Positions 22,050 through 33,600 of a DNA stretch of 64,000 nt are shown one piece after another. Position 1 is the stretch's first letter; every line of letters begins with the position of its first letter. The DNA lies in assembly GCF_029168945.1 (NCBI RefSeq), contig NC_083607.1:43013257-43077256 (forward strand). Reading direction: 5' to 3'. A program made the position numbers and the translations under genes. The notes below the pieces were generated by a model. The model saw only the letters and a program-made list of their open reading frames with translations, had not been told where the DNA came from and searched no databases. The stretch is from Cannabis sativa. Its lineage: Eukaryota > Streptophyta > Magnoliopsida > Rosales > Cannabaceae.

Positions 22050-23234
22050 ACATATACGAACGGTTCTTCACTTTCCGGTTGGAAGACCACCATCTTCCTC
22101 TTGCAATCAATGCTCGCCGAATATTTAGATAGGAAATCCATTCCTAAAATAATATCGAATTCGACTAAGCTCATCTCTATCAGATCAGCGCTTAACTCCC
22201 TACCATCTATCCTGATCGGCATAGACCTAATCCACCTATTGGAGATAACCAATTCTCCGCCAGGTAACAGGGTTCCAAACCCTGATTCATATCTATCAAA
22301 GGGTCTACCCAACTTACTAAAGACTCTGGCCGCCACATAAGAACGTGTAGCCCCAGAATCAAACAGCACTGAATAAAACGAGTCGTTAATAAAAATCTGA
22401 CCTGTAACAATTGATGGGCTGGCATCTGCATCAGCCTGCGTGATGGCGAATACCCTGGCTGGAGTGGGTACCGCTGGAGCTCTCGGTGCCTCTGGCCGGA
22501 GCTGGGGACATTCCCTCTTGAAGTGCCCGGGCATGCCACAATGAAAGCATCCCTGCCCCTTGCACTCTCCCCGATGGTGCCTCTTGCAGCTAGGGCACTC
22601 GGGATAGGAGAAGCGAGTCTCATTACCACCAGGACGACTCCCTCTGCTCTGGTTCCCCCGGAACCTCTTGTTGTGACTCGAGCCGCCGGAAGCAGTGGGT
22701 GCCCTCTTCCTCTGATCAATGGCCGAACCACTACTCCCCCTGCTAAATCCTGATGCAGGAGGGGTAGGAGCTCCGCCACTAATCGGAGTACTAGCTGACT
22801 CTGACATGCACCCCACTGCGCCCTCAGCTCGCAGTGCCTTCTCCACCATCTGAGCGTAGGTGGTGCTGTCGTCTGTGGTAATCATCAGGTCATGCCTGAT
22901 CTTGGGATTCAACCCGTCCAGATACTTCTCCTTCCTGCTGAAGTCGGTCGGCACGATTCCCGAGGCTAACCTCGCCAACCGGTCAAACTGAGTAGTATAC
23001 TCAGTGACACTCATGTTCTCCCGCTGGGTCAGGTGAACGAACTCTTTCCTCTTGGCGCTTCTAACCGCCTCATTGTAGTACTTCGCGTTGAAAAGTTCTT
23101 GGAACCTCTCCCAAGTCATGGTGGTGACATCGTGAATCTGAGACACCATGTCCCACCATACCAGGGCATCCTCCCGGGCCCGAAATGTGGCGCACACCAC
23201 TGCTGTCGTTGCGGTGACACCCATGAAGTTCGAC
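22050..23234 (-). CDS. Tekay gag C-terminal part and protease
   Basis: Gag matrix/capsid part ([43 protein letters not shown]), then a Ser/Gly/Arg-rich linker. A zinc knuckle [14 protein letters not shown], preceded by a second Cys/His cluster ([12 protein letters not shown]), comes next. The protease follows, with active site [11 protein letters not shown] and the [10 protein letters not shown] fold signature. It ends at the RT deletion junction. The start of gag lies upstream in other frames. Confidence 0.85.
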
Positions 23235-23674
23235 TGCGGTGATCACCGTAAGCCACCGCTCGGCTTTCGACACATCCGGACCTCCCAGAATACCGGAGGT
23301 GCTTGCTTCGAACCGCTCATACAAAGGCTCCAATCTATGGGCCGCCACTACCATCTCGGCACAGGCGGCGGGGCAGGTGCCGCCGGAACTACGGCACCAG
23401 GCTGCAGGAGCACCCTGCGGTCTCAACCTCTGAATCTCGAGGTCTTGCTCTTCGATCCCGGCTTGCATTTCCGCAAACCGTAACTCCCGGTTCGGGGCTC
23501 CCCGATCGGGCCGGGGAGCACAGGCAGCCTGTGGCGGGTTCTCATCACCCCGACCACGAGCCCCGCCTCGGGGACCTCTACCTCGGCCCCAGCGCGGTGG
23601 GGAAACCGAGCTCCCTCTCCCCGATTCGACCCCACGGAGTTGCCTCGACTCACAGTAGTCCGCCTGGCGTCCAT
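23235..23674 (-). pseudogene. Tekay gag N-terminal part, frameshifted
   Basis: ATG at 23674 begins MDARRTTVSRGNS. The frame shifts near 23465 and again near 23230 ([18 protein letters not shown] is the conserved gag start). Between them is a Pro/Gly-rich linker. With two shifts this gag is broken. It lies 270 bases inside the primer site, the normal leader length. Confidence 0.65.
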
Positions 23675-23941
23675 CTAGTTAGAACCGCCTGCGAAACCAA
23701 GAGTTGGCATATCAGGTCGTATTCAAGGCGAGCTTATTAATGCCGCTTAATTTGGAAATTAGAAATGAAACATGCGCCTATTCTACTATCAGGCTACTAA
23801 CATGCTTCCTAACAGGCTTTTCTTTTTCATAACTGAATAAAATAAACTACTAAAGCAATAAAGGCTTACTGAACCGTGAACCGAGCTAACTGCTGATGAT
23901 GATTGTACATGTCGTGACGATCTTCGGAAGACAACTTGGCG

Positions 23942-23953
23942 GCTCTGATACCA
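23942..23953 (-). other. Tekay primer binding site, initiator-Met tRNA type
   Basis: In sense, TGGTATCAGAGC lies three bases after LTR B. Confidence 0.85.
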
Positions 23954-24993
23954 AATTGTAACACCCTAACTATTTTAGGCGTATTACGTGATTTTTAAAC
24001 GTACTGTGCAGCTCGTTGCTAATCAACGAGGTTTATGGAAAAACGTGATTAATTAAAATTTTGCTTTTTCATTAAACTTATAAACCATTTTACCAAAAAG
24101 TCTCGGGATCCCGATTTATAAAAATATTTACAAACTTTTTTAACTGTTCAACTTTTACATCAAAATGAAAGTCGTCTAACGACAGTTACAAAAATCTCGG
24201 CCGTCGTCCCGAGGATCGTACGCTCCAGCCTAACCGCCCCGACATGTACAATCCCATAAGCTCGCTCACGGTCCATCAAAGAATCGCCTTGCCTTTACCT
24301 ACACATGAACGTAAGCGTGAGTCGACGGACTCGCAAGAAAAGCATAATAATATCATACATAAAACCGATCGCCGTGTCCAACACGATACTGAGTCCCGCT
24401 ACTGCCATGTCCAACATGGTACTGAGCACTACTGCCATGTCCAACATGGTACTGAGTTTTGAACGTTCAGGGGACGGTACTATTGACAAGTATCCTCCTG
24501 ATCGGTCGAACCGGTCATACTCGGCCGCTTGGTCATACTCCGGCTGTACCGACGGATAGGTCAATAGACCGAACCACCAACCGGTGTCGGCTGATCGGTC
24601 GAACCGGTCATACTCATTCTTGGTCATACTCCGGCCGTACCGACGTGACGGGGTTGGGTGGTTCGAAGCCTAAATACATATCTAATGTAATCTAACAGCT
24701 TCCTACATGCACGCTAAACATGTAATCTACATATGCATACCGTTATACTAATCTTACCCGGATTCCGATTTCGGGTGTGCGGTCAACTCGACCGGAATCG
24801 AAGCCGAACTACGGACATCGGCTCCTAAACCATAAAAATCACAACGCTATAAGTGACACGCTAAATCACTTCCCGGACTAAACTTGAAACTAAAAGTTTC
24901 CCTATCGATAAAAAGCATGGCAATACCCCTAAAAACCCAAAAACGAGGAAAACTAGGGTTCTGAAAAATCCCCAACCGGAAGACCGGTTGCCC

Positions 24994-25065
24994 AACCGGA
25001 ATTCCGGTTCTGGGAAAATCCAGGACCCCATCCGGAATTCCGGATGCTCAACCGGAATTCCGGTT
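24994..25065. repeat. Three CCGGAATTCCGG palindromes in Tekay LTR B
   Basis: Perfect palindromes AACCGGAATTCCGGTT at 24994-25009 and 25050-25065, and TCCGGAATTCCGGA at 25031-25044. In LTR A the matching sites are mostly degraded (about 18626-18690). Confidence 0.8.
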
Positions 25066-25757
25066 CCTCGCAGGCAGCAACCTAAAAATCACATATCTTG
25101 ACCAATTCGAACCCAATTGATCCCAAACTTTCCAGACCTCCTCCATAGGTCCCAAATAACAATTCTAGAGCATCAAACCTACCCAGAAATCCCACATGCA
25201 AAATTCACCATAGAAGCTCAAGCTTTGAGTTCCAAACTCAAGCTTGAGCAAAACCAACTAACTAAGCAATCCACTAGCTTAAATCACCTTAAACTAGCAT
25301 AATATTACCTCAGAAAACATTTAGAAACAACAGCAACATCACAGAACAGAAACATAACAATTTCCTTCCAAAATTCATAACTTTTGCAAAGAAAACTCAA
25401 GGCTTTAACAATCTAACCTACATGCTTCTAACATAGCTTAAACAACAACAATAATCATGCTTTAAACAACTTAAATCAACAACAAAACACAGCAGAAACA
25501 TCTCTCAAAAATCACATGCATTATCATCCATTTTCATCATTTTCTTCAAGGAATTTAAAGAGAAAAGAACTAGAAAACACATACCACAACAAGAGATCAA
25601 TAGGTTGTAACTTAGGGCTAGAATCACCAAGAAAATCCAGCCTTTAGAACCCCCAAGTCTCAGCCGAAAGAGAGGAAAAGAGAGAGAGAGTTTTTCTATT
25701 TGATTTTTGTAATTTCTTAAAATTTGACTAAGTGATGGAATTTTTTGAGAAAAAGGG

Positions 25758-25765
25758 ATTTATAT
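25758..25765 (-). promoter_or_regulatory. Candidate TATA box of Tekay LTR B
   Basis: Sense ATATAAAT in an AT-rich part of the LTR. Chosen by sequence only. Confidence 0.35.
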
Positions 25766-26185
25766 CATATTACACATTTAATTTCAGCCAAGAGAAATAA
25801 TTAAAATCAACATATAATTTCCATTTACAAGTCACAAAAGACAAAAGTCATTGGGGCAAAAAGACCATTTTGCCCCTCCACCATAAAATCACTAAAATTC
25901 ATACTAAAGGGGGTATTTTTGGGACATTCTAAATCCCCGGCCATTCCCGACATTCCCAATGTCTAAAACCCGTCCCCAAAATACTAACATACTAAGTTGC
26001 GATTTCTAATGAGCCAAACGCCGCGTTCCAAAATACCGGACACCGGAAATGCGAAACATAAAAGCTACTAATGACATAATTATGCATATCTGAATTCCAT
26101 AATAAATTATTTAAATGGCTATAAATAATTTCATGATTAACATAAATAACTGCTAATTTCCAAATTAACTAAGCGGGCTTTACAA

Positions 26186-27249
26186 CTATCCCCCCCTTAA
26201 AAGGATTTCGTCCCCGAAATCTAACCTGAATAACTCTGGATATTGAGCTCGCATATCTGACTCAAGCTCCCAGGTGGCTTCTTCCACCTTACTGTTTCTC
26301 CAGAGAACCTTGACCAATGCTATGGTCTTATTCCGAAGGACTTTATCCTTTCTATCCAGGATCCGCACTGGCTGTTCCTCATAAGACATATCTGACTGAA
26401 GCTGAAGGCTCTCATAACTGAGTATATGAGAGGGGTCTGAAACGTATTTTCTCAACATTGAGACATGAAATACGTTGTGCACTGCTGATAAAGCTGGAGG
26501 CAATGCTAACCGATATGCCACTTGACCTATCTTCTCGAGAATCTCGAAAGGTCCTGTAAACCTAGGGCATAACTTGCCTCTTTTCCCGAAACGTTTAATC
26601 CCCTTCATCGGAGATACTCGCAAAAACACATGGTCCCCTACTCGGAACTCAACATCCCTACGTTTCGGATCTGCGTAACTCTTCTGTCTGCTCTGTGAGG
26701 CAAGCATTCTAGCTTTTATCTTCTCTATTGCCTCATTGGTCCGCTGAACTGACTCTGGACCTAGGTATTTCCTCTCCCCTGTCTCATCCCAGTGGATAGG
26801 GGATCTACATTTCCTACCGTACAACAGTTCATAGGGTGCCATCCCTATCGTACTCTGATAACTGTTGTTATACGAGAACTCTATTAACGGTAGGTATTTA
26901 TTCCATGAACCCTCAAAGTCCATAACACAGGCTCTCAGCATGTCCTCCAATATCTGAATTGTCCTTTCGGACTGACCATCTGTCTGAGGATGAAATGCTG
27001 TACTGAATTTTAGCTTCGTACCCATTGCCCGTTGCAAACTCTGCCAAAATTTGGAGGTGAATTTCGGATCCCTGTCCGAAACTATAGACTTCGGTACCCC
27101 GTGAAGTCTCACTATCTCCCTGACATATAACTCTGCCAACTGATCCACTGTAAACGTTGTCCTGACCGGCAGAAAATGAGCAGATTTCGTAAATCGGTCC
27201 ACCACTACCCAGATGGAGTCATACATACCCGTGGTCCTAGGTAACCCGA
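26186..27249 (-). pseudogene. Second Tekay integrase-chromodomain piece, fused to Tat aRH
   Basis: From about 27249 to 26186 it repeats the integrase from [11 protein letters not shown] to the stop, almost identical to 19810-20873 (one Q/R difference seen in the translated chromodomain side). It keeps the second Asp (SDRDPKF) and the Glu (QSERTIQ) of the triad and the chromodomain. It lacks the zinc finger and the first Asp. Its frame is the same as that of the Tat polyprotein upstream, with only one TAG (27326-27328) between, so it is an in-frame chimera by accident or selection. Confidence 0.85.
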
Positions 27250-30200
27250 ACTCGTGGAGCAGCTCTCGGACTATTGTTACGTACGCGGCCATCCGCTCGC
27301 CGCGGGTTCGGTATTCTCCGGATACCTAGTTTACGACCAGTTGGGAGTCACTGTAGACTTCCACTCTTTTGGCTTCTACAGCTTTTGCTAATTTCAGCCC
27401 TGCTATCAGGGCTTCATATTCGGCCTCATTGTTTGAAGCTGCGAAGTCAAATCGGAGGGCCGCCTGGAGTCGCAGTCCAGTTGGTGATATCATGGCCACT
27501 CCGGCTCCGGAACCGTTCTCATTGGAAGCTCCGTCCACAAATACCTTCCATGTGGAAATTGGCGGTACCGGCGTATTCGCGGTTGCCTCGGCTTCGTTGC
27601 ATTCAGTAATGAAGTCTGCCAAGGCTTGACCTTTTATAGAAATTCGGGGTATGTAGTGTAAGTCAAATTGACTTAGCTCCATCGCCCACTTGAGGAGCCT
27701 TCCGGAGGCTTCAGGTTTTTGTAGGACTTGCCGGAGCGGGTGATTGGTCAGAATTTTTATCGGATGGGCTTGGAAGTATGGCCTCAACTTCCTTGACGCC
27801 ATCAGGAGGCAAAACACCAGTTTTTCAATGACCGGGTATCTTGTTTCGGCCCCTATCATGCGCTTGCTGACATAGTACACGGGATGCTGAGTTTTTTCTT
27901 CTTCCCGGACCAAGGCAGCGCTGACCGCGTGTTCAGAGACGGCCAAATAAAGAAACAGGTCTTCTCCGAGGACGGGTTTTGACAGGATAGGAGGCTTGAC
28001 CATGTGCTCTTTTAGCTTTTTGAATGCCTCCTCGCACTCGTCCGACCATTTGAACTTTTGGCACTTCTTTAGCACGTTGAAGAAGGGTATGCACTTGTCC
28101 GTGGACCGTGAGATAAAACGGCTCAATAGAGCTACCTTCCCGGTCAGGCTCTGCAAATCTTTATGTTTCTTGGGGGATGGCATATTCAGGAGAGCCTGGA
28201 TTTTTTCCAGATTCGCCTCGATCCCCCTTTGGCTAACTATGAAACCCAGGAACTTTCCTGATTTGACCCCAAAGGTGCATTTCTTTGGGTTGAGCTTCAT
28301 GCCGTATCTCCGGACAACTTCGAAGCATTCTTCTAAGTCGCTTGCACGGATGTTGCATGCTTTTGATTTGACGAGCATGTCGTCCACGTAAACCTCCATG
28401 TTTCGCCCCAGGAGGCCTTTAAACATCCGATTAACCATTCTTTGATAGGTGGCTCCGGCGTTTTTCAGTCCGAAAGGCATGACTAGGTAGCAGTATACCC
28501 CCTTATCGGTCCTGAAGCTAGTGCACTCCTGGTCTACCGTATGCATTTTTATTTGATTGTACCCAGCATAGGCGTCCATGAAGGATAGAAGTTTGAATCC
28601 GAAAGTGGCATCTACCATCTGGTCGATCCTGGGCAGCGGGAAGCAGTCCTTTGGATAAGCTTTGTTTAGATCGGTGAAGTCTATACAAACTCGCCAAGTT
28701 CCGTTCGGCTTGGGCACCAGGACCGGATTGGCCAGCCACTCCGGATAGTACACGTCGCGGATCATGTCGTTAGTCAAAAGTTTATCCACCTCTTTCTCGA
28801 GAGCTTCGGCTTTCACCGAATCGAGCGGGCGTCTCTTTTGCTGGACAGGAGGCATGTCCGGATTGACGTTGAGTACGTGCGTGATGACATGAGGGCTTAT
28901 GCCAGTCATGCCTTCTTGGCGCCATGCAAAGATGACGATGGCGCCCTTCAGTGTTTTTATTATTTTGTCTTTTTCCTCCGGGTCCAGGTTCTTCCCTAAC
29001 CGGGGTACTTTGGTGGAGTCGACGTCGCACACTGATACTTCTTCGACGTCCTCCATTGGTTCCACGATTCTTTCGGACCCTACAGGAGGGTCCAACTCAT
29101 CTTCTTCAGCCACTTCTGGCTCAGCAGACTCCCGGACCATAAGCACGGCCAGGTGGGTTGCGACATTGTAACATTGCCTTGCTTCCCCCTGATTTCCCCT
29201 CACAGTTCCGACTCCGGCCTCCCGGGTAGGGAACTTTAGGCACAGATGCCGGATTGAGGTGACTGCGCCAAAGTCTACTAGGGCCGGTCGGCCGAGGATC
29301 GCATTGTAGGCTGTCGGACATTCCATCACTACGAAGGTGCAGTATTTGAATGTGCTCTGGGGGGTGTCCGGGCACAAGGTGACTTGGAGTCTTACTTTTC
29401 CCATTGGGATAAGTGTCGTCCCGTTAAACCCTGTGAGTTGGGACCCACTGGGTGAGAGGTCCCGATCCGTCAAGCCTATCGCGGTGAAGGCTTCTTTGAA
29501 GAGTAAGTTCACGGAACTCCCATTGTCAATTAAGACTCTGGCCACCACTTTATTTGCGATGGGGGTCTCAATGACCAATGGGTCGTGATGAGGGAAGTGC
29601 ACCGTCTTGGCGTCTTCTTCCGTGAACGTGATGGGTTGGTCCATCAGCCGAGGCCTTTGAGCTGGGAGTTGAGTGACTTCCCATACCCCATTGTGTTTTG
29701 CGGCCCCGGCGTACCGCTTACGCTCCTTGCGAGTAGTCCCTCCGATATGGGGACCTCCAGAAATCATGGCTACCCTTCCATTAGGCCGGGGCGGCAGTCC
29801 GGGGATATGCTGGGCGTCACCTGTGGGAGCAGCTGGAGCGAATACTCCTGCTGTACCCCCCGGTGTTCCCTGAGGCATACCCGCGGTCGCCTGACCCGGA
29901 TTGAGGTGGGGCAACCTATTCTTGATCCACTCGTAGAGGTGGCCCAATCGGATTAGATTTTCGATCTCGTCCTTGAGATTCTTACATTCATTGGTGCTAT
30001 GACCAATGTCGTTATGGTACTCGCACCTTTTGCTCGGATCTCTCCGGGAGCTATCTTTGTACAACGATTGTGGTCTCCGGTAGTGTGTATTTTGCCTAGT
30101 AGCAAAGTACACACGCTCTTGGGAGTCTGACAGCTCCGTGTATTGAGTATATTGGGGGGTGTACCCCTTTTTCTGGCGCTTCTCTCCCGTCCGGGTGCTG

Positions 30201-31834
30201 CCTTTGGAAGACCTTTTACTCCTTGATCCCTGGGAAGGGCCTGTTAGGCTAGCAGCCGGAGCAGAGTGTGAAGGAGCTTGCCCATTCACTCCGGACGGGT
30301 TGCCAAAATGAGAAGATGCTGGTGCCAAAGCTTGGCCCTGGCTATACCCGGGGGTAGCAGAGAATTGCATGCCACTTGTTTGTGGGGTTGCAGTCGGGGC
30401 AGTACCCGAGGGCGATACTCCAGGCATATACCCTGCCATTCTGGTGGGATAGTAGCCCCCATAAGCCACGATTTGGGCTTCTTCGAGGTTGATATATTTT
30501 TGGACTCTCTTCTGGAAGTCCTGGAGGCTAGCAGCTCCTTCTTGCTGCAACTCATTCCAGAAAGGAGTCCCAGTACGGATGCCTGCTTGGAGAAGTGCAA
30601 GCTGTTGTCCGTCATCAACCTTCTTGGTTTTCGAGGCTTCCTCTCGGAACCTCTTGATGTAATTCTTCAAGGTCTCGGAGGGCAGTTTCTTGATATTAGT
30701 CAAGGCACTGACCTCCAGGTTGACCTTTCTTGCGGCGACAAACTGTCTCCGGAAGTTGGTCTGTAGCTTGTTCCAACAGCCCACGGATCCTGGTTCCAGT
30801 TTTTTGAACCACTCCTCCGCGGACCCACTTAGACTGAGTGGGAAGCACAGACACTTGGCGTCATTGCTGACCCTCATGACCGTCATGACACGGTTGAACC
30901 GTGACAGGTGGTCGCTGGGATCGGAGTTCCCGGTATAGGCTGCCATTTCGGGCATCTTGAAGTTTTTAGGGAGCTCCGCCTCTAAGATGTGCTTAGCACA
31001 TGGCTCCCGATCCTCGCTGTCCGAGTCGGAGTCGTCTCCCTTCTGCCTCCGGGAGACTCGGGCAATGTCTTTTCGGAGTATGGCGAGTTCCGCCATAATT
31101 CCTTCATTCAACGTACCCGAGGAGACCACGGGTCCGTATCTTTTTTGGTCAAGGTGATCCCGGAGATCACCTTGGTTCCCATTGATTTGATTTCTCAGAT
31201 CAACGGGAGGACATCTCTGTCCTCTTCTTCCTCTACCCCCGGGTTCCTGGTGTACAGAAACGCTTTTTCGGTCCCCTCGATCCTGAGGGCCAAGACTCCC
31301 TTTTTGGGGCTTGCCCCTCTGCGGACCTTTCCCTTTAGGGAAATCTGAGCGGACCTTTCGCGGATCCTGCACCTTTTTCTTTCGCCCTGGGGTAGAAGTA
31401 GGGTTTTTTGTTTGATTCCCTTCAGCAGGGTATCTTATAGGGCTAGGCTCCCTAGATTTCTGCTGCTGGGAATTGGGCGAAGACGTCGCTGACTCCTTGT
31501 CGAGTCCAGCGGTCATTGCCTTGGGGTGCACGTGAATGCCAGCCGCTTCCATGGCTTTTTGCATGGCCAGCATCACTTCCTGCATTTTCTGGTTTTGCGC
31601 TTTCTGAGCTTCGATCTCGGCTTCGTGATCGATAGCTTTTTGTCTGAGAAGCACCAGTTCTGAGTAACTACCTTCGTCATAGGCATACTCGTCGAGGTTT
31701 CCCTCGTAGTCATCATCGGGGATTATTACTTCTTCCTCGGACTCCTCTGCTGCTCTTGAGGCTACATCTTCCTCGTTTGGGTCTTGAGCGTCTTCCAGAG
31801 GGCGAGGCTGACGAGCACTTCTTGTCTCCACCAT
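27250..31834 (-). CDS. Tat gag-protease-RT-RNase H-aRNase H polyprotein, interrupted
   Basis: ATG 31834 lies 63 bases inside the LTR and opens 1502 codons without a stop. Order: acidic/coiled N-terminus; gag capsid (about residues 290-470, GSAEEWFKKL); zinc finger CEYHNDIGHSTNEC (about 610); protease VLIDNGSSVNLLF (about 766); RT with YVDD (about 1147); RNase H whose first Asp is missing (LYLAVSEH, about 1295), as usual in Tat; second RNase H with D in FVDGASN, E in NNEAEYEAL and D in YSDSQL (about 1430-1495). A TAG at 27326-27328 stops it. The same frame goes on with aRH sequence (EYRTRGERMAAY...LLHEF) until the Tekay junction near 27249. Gag to RT look fully intact. Confidence 0.9.
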
Positions 31835-31877
31835 GTTTGTGAAGTCAAATGTTTGTTTTTTAGCAGCTTTCTTCAGC

Positions 31878-31897
31878 TCTCAATGAAAGCACCAAAA
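31878..31897 (-). other. Tat element primer binding site
   Basis: In sense, TTTTGGTGCTTTCATTGAG directly follows the 5' LTR. TGGTGC is the complement of a tRNA end GCACCA. I did not assign the isoacceptor. Confidence 0.65.
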
Positions 31898-32677
31898 TGT
31901 TGATCGAGGTTTTCGGCAACTAATAAAATATTATAAAACTATCGAGCTGTAAGAAAGTGAGAGAAGGATTTTTACGTGGTTGGGGCGTTAATGAGCCTTA
32001 GTCCACGAGTCTTTGTTATTTATGGATGTATTTAATACAGAATTTATACTTGGGAGAATGTCACCCTTATAAATACAGAGAATGTTCTTGGTGAGTATTT
32101 ACTCTTCTTGCTCATAAGCAGCCCAAGATTCTCGACCCCATTTAATGAGCTTTGAGGGGGTATTTATAGTGTTTTTGGTGGGGTAATCCCTAGAATTGTT
32201 CTTACAAGTGTATCTGTAAGTATCCATAAAGTTGGGTATTCCCAATGAATATACCATGAGTAATGCATGGTCAAATCCCTAGGTGTTGTAGGGTTTTTAT
32301 GTGGAATGTCCTTTTTGCCTTTTGATTGACGTGACTTTTCACAGTGTAGCCGTCGCTAGACTTAAATGATCATTACTGTGGCGCTGCTGGTTGGAGGTTG
32401 TGCCGTCAGACTTTATTGCGTGTTGCAGTCCCAACACGCTTCCTCCCATGCGGCATTTAATGCGACTTGATTGCTCAGGAGAAGCCTGACACCTCGCGGA
32501 GATGCTTTAGTGCTGTGTGAGCCTCCGGGAGCACCTTAAACTCCGGGTACCTTCTCCGGGACCTATATCCAGGATGTTACCTTGTGGCATAAAAGACTTA
32601 GCAAATATTATGATTTGCTTGATCCACGTGTCCCTGTCCGGTTGGTCCACGTATATTGGGCAAAATCAGGGGCAACA
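31898..32677 (-). repeat. Tat element 5' LTR
   Basis: 780 bp, sense TGTTGCCCC...GATCAACA, followed outside by the duplication ACTAC. Confidence 0.92.
32161..32168 (-). promoter_or_regulatory. TATA box of the Tat 5' LTR
   Basis: Sense TATAAATA, about 260 bases upstream of the primer site, conserved in both LTRs. Confidence 0.55.
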
Positions 32678-33149
32678 ACTACCATTATACATAGAAAAAT
32701 AAAAATAAATATCATCTAAGAATAATAATATAATATACAACAAAAAAGAAATATACTGTACAAAAAAAATCTATATACCAACAACTCATAAAAAATTAAA
32801 AAAATCGACATAACTTTCAAATAAAAAAGATTTTCACAAAACTAATATGGATATACCATAATCTTTAAGCAATTTGTTTCTGATTCTAAAAAAATATGAA
32901 AAAGAAATTACTTATTTTTTTATGTGGCAAAAGACAATATAAATAATAAATAATCTAAAAGGGTCATTTTGCTACAAGTTTTGAAATGAGAACATTTAAT
33001 AATATAATCCTATGATTTGGGGCCATTTACTATAATTTCCCTTACTTAATTAATAAGAATATATTTCTCATTTTATAAACGATACTCTAATATATATTAT
33101 TTTATTAATTAACTCTACAATCTTAAATTTTAATAATGTGTTATAAATT

Positions 33150-33600
33150 GATTCACCCCTTGAATGGTATTTTAATAATGATCATTTCTTAATGGGTATT
33201 ACCCATGAATATTTACTAAACAAATTTAACTATAAACATTAATTTTAAAAATATTAAATTATTAAATTTTGATCTAATAACGAATAATAAAAGAGATTTG
33301 AATTTTTATACTTAGTTTAACTACTTAATTAAAAAAAAATATCAAAAAATAACTCTTTTTATACTATATCAAAAATATGTTCATATAAAATTATTTAAGT
33401 GAAACGCAACTTTTACTTATTTTTCTTTTTTCCTAAAAACTTTTTTTTTAATTTTTTTTCAACTGATTGAACAATCTCAGCCCATATGATATAAAAGTGA
33501 GAGATTTTTCTAATTAGATAGAAAAATTAAGCATAAAAACTCAATTTTTTTTTACGTTTACCCATTCATGAGTAATACCCATTAAAAGTGCACCCTAATA
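33150..33600. mobile_element. MITE-like foldback, about 0.4 kb
   Basis: The arm TTAATGGGTATTACCCATGA (33189 on) is matched by the inverse of TCATGAGTAATACCCATTAA (33566-33585). The arms are separated by about 350 bases of AT-rich DNA. Exact ends and duplication were not resolved. Confidence 0.55.

Larger units (their letters stand above)
23957..26184 (-). repeat. Tekay LTR B (5' LTR of the gag-bearing copy, 3' LTR of the partial copy)
   Basis: 2228 bp, sense TGTAAAGCC...TGTTACA. On its left is the primer site; on its right is a purine tract (sense AAGGGGGGATAGT) and integrase end, exactly as at LTR A. Confidence 0.92.
17575..27249 (-). mobile_element. Tekay-type chromovirus, tandem LTR-internal-LTR-partial internal array
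   Basis: In + coordinates: LTR A (17575-19808), internal region with pol and gag (19809-23956), LTR B (23957-26184), and a second internal region holding only the integrase-chromodomain end (26185-27249), which stops in Tat aRH sequence. The second internal piece is almost identical to 19810-20873. A tandem array from LTR-LTR recombination, followed by a deletion at its distal end, explains this order. The left flank CTTGT (17570-17574) would be one target duplication; its partner was deleted. The complete-looking copy has lost its RT core. The C-terminal chromodomain assigns it to chromoviruses; LTR form and motifs fit Tekay/Del. Confidence 0.88.
10789..32677 (-). mobile_element. Tat-lineage Ty3/gypsy retrotransposon, 21.9 kb including a nested Tekay element
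   Basis: Both LTRs are 780 bp and the five bases ACTAC flank both ends (10784-10788 and 32678-32682), so the insertion limits are exact. On the minus strand the order is 5' LTR (31898-32677), primer site, gag-PR-RT-RH-aRH, integrase, then a long non-pol region with an antisense gene, purine tract and 3' LTR. A second, archaeal-type RNase H and antisense additional ORFs are known marks of the Tat lineage. A Tekay-type element split the aRH-integrase junction. The two LTRs differ at about a dozen sites that I counted by eye, so the insertion is not very old. Confidence 0.93.
9602..33041. mobile_element. AT-rich non-autonomous element with inverted ends, split by the Tat insertion
   Basis: The left end GGGAAAAAGCTACAAAATAG (9602 on) and the inverse of the right end, GGGAAATTATAGTAAATGGC (ending 33041), are similar and both run into CCCTAAAT/CCCCAAAT. 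Between them, apart from the Tat element at 10789-32677, lies about 1.5 kb of very AT-rich DNA. It has diffuse repeats of a tatatac-acaaaattatatac type on both sides of the Tat insertion (9920-10788 and 32683-32780). No flanking duplication was found. It resembles a MULE-type or foldback non-autonomous element. Confidence 0.4.
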
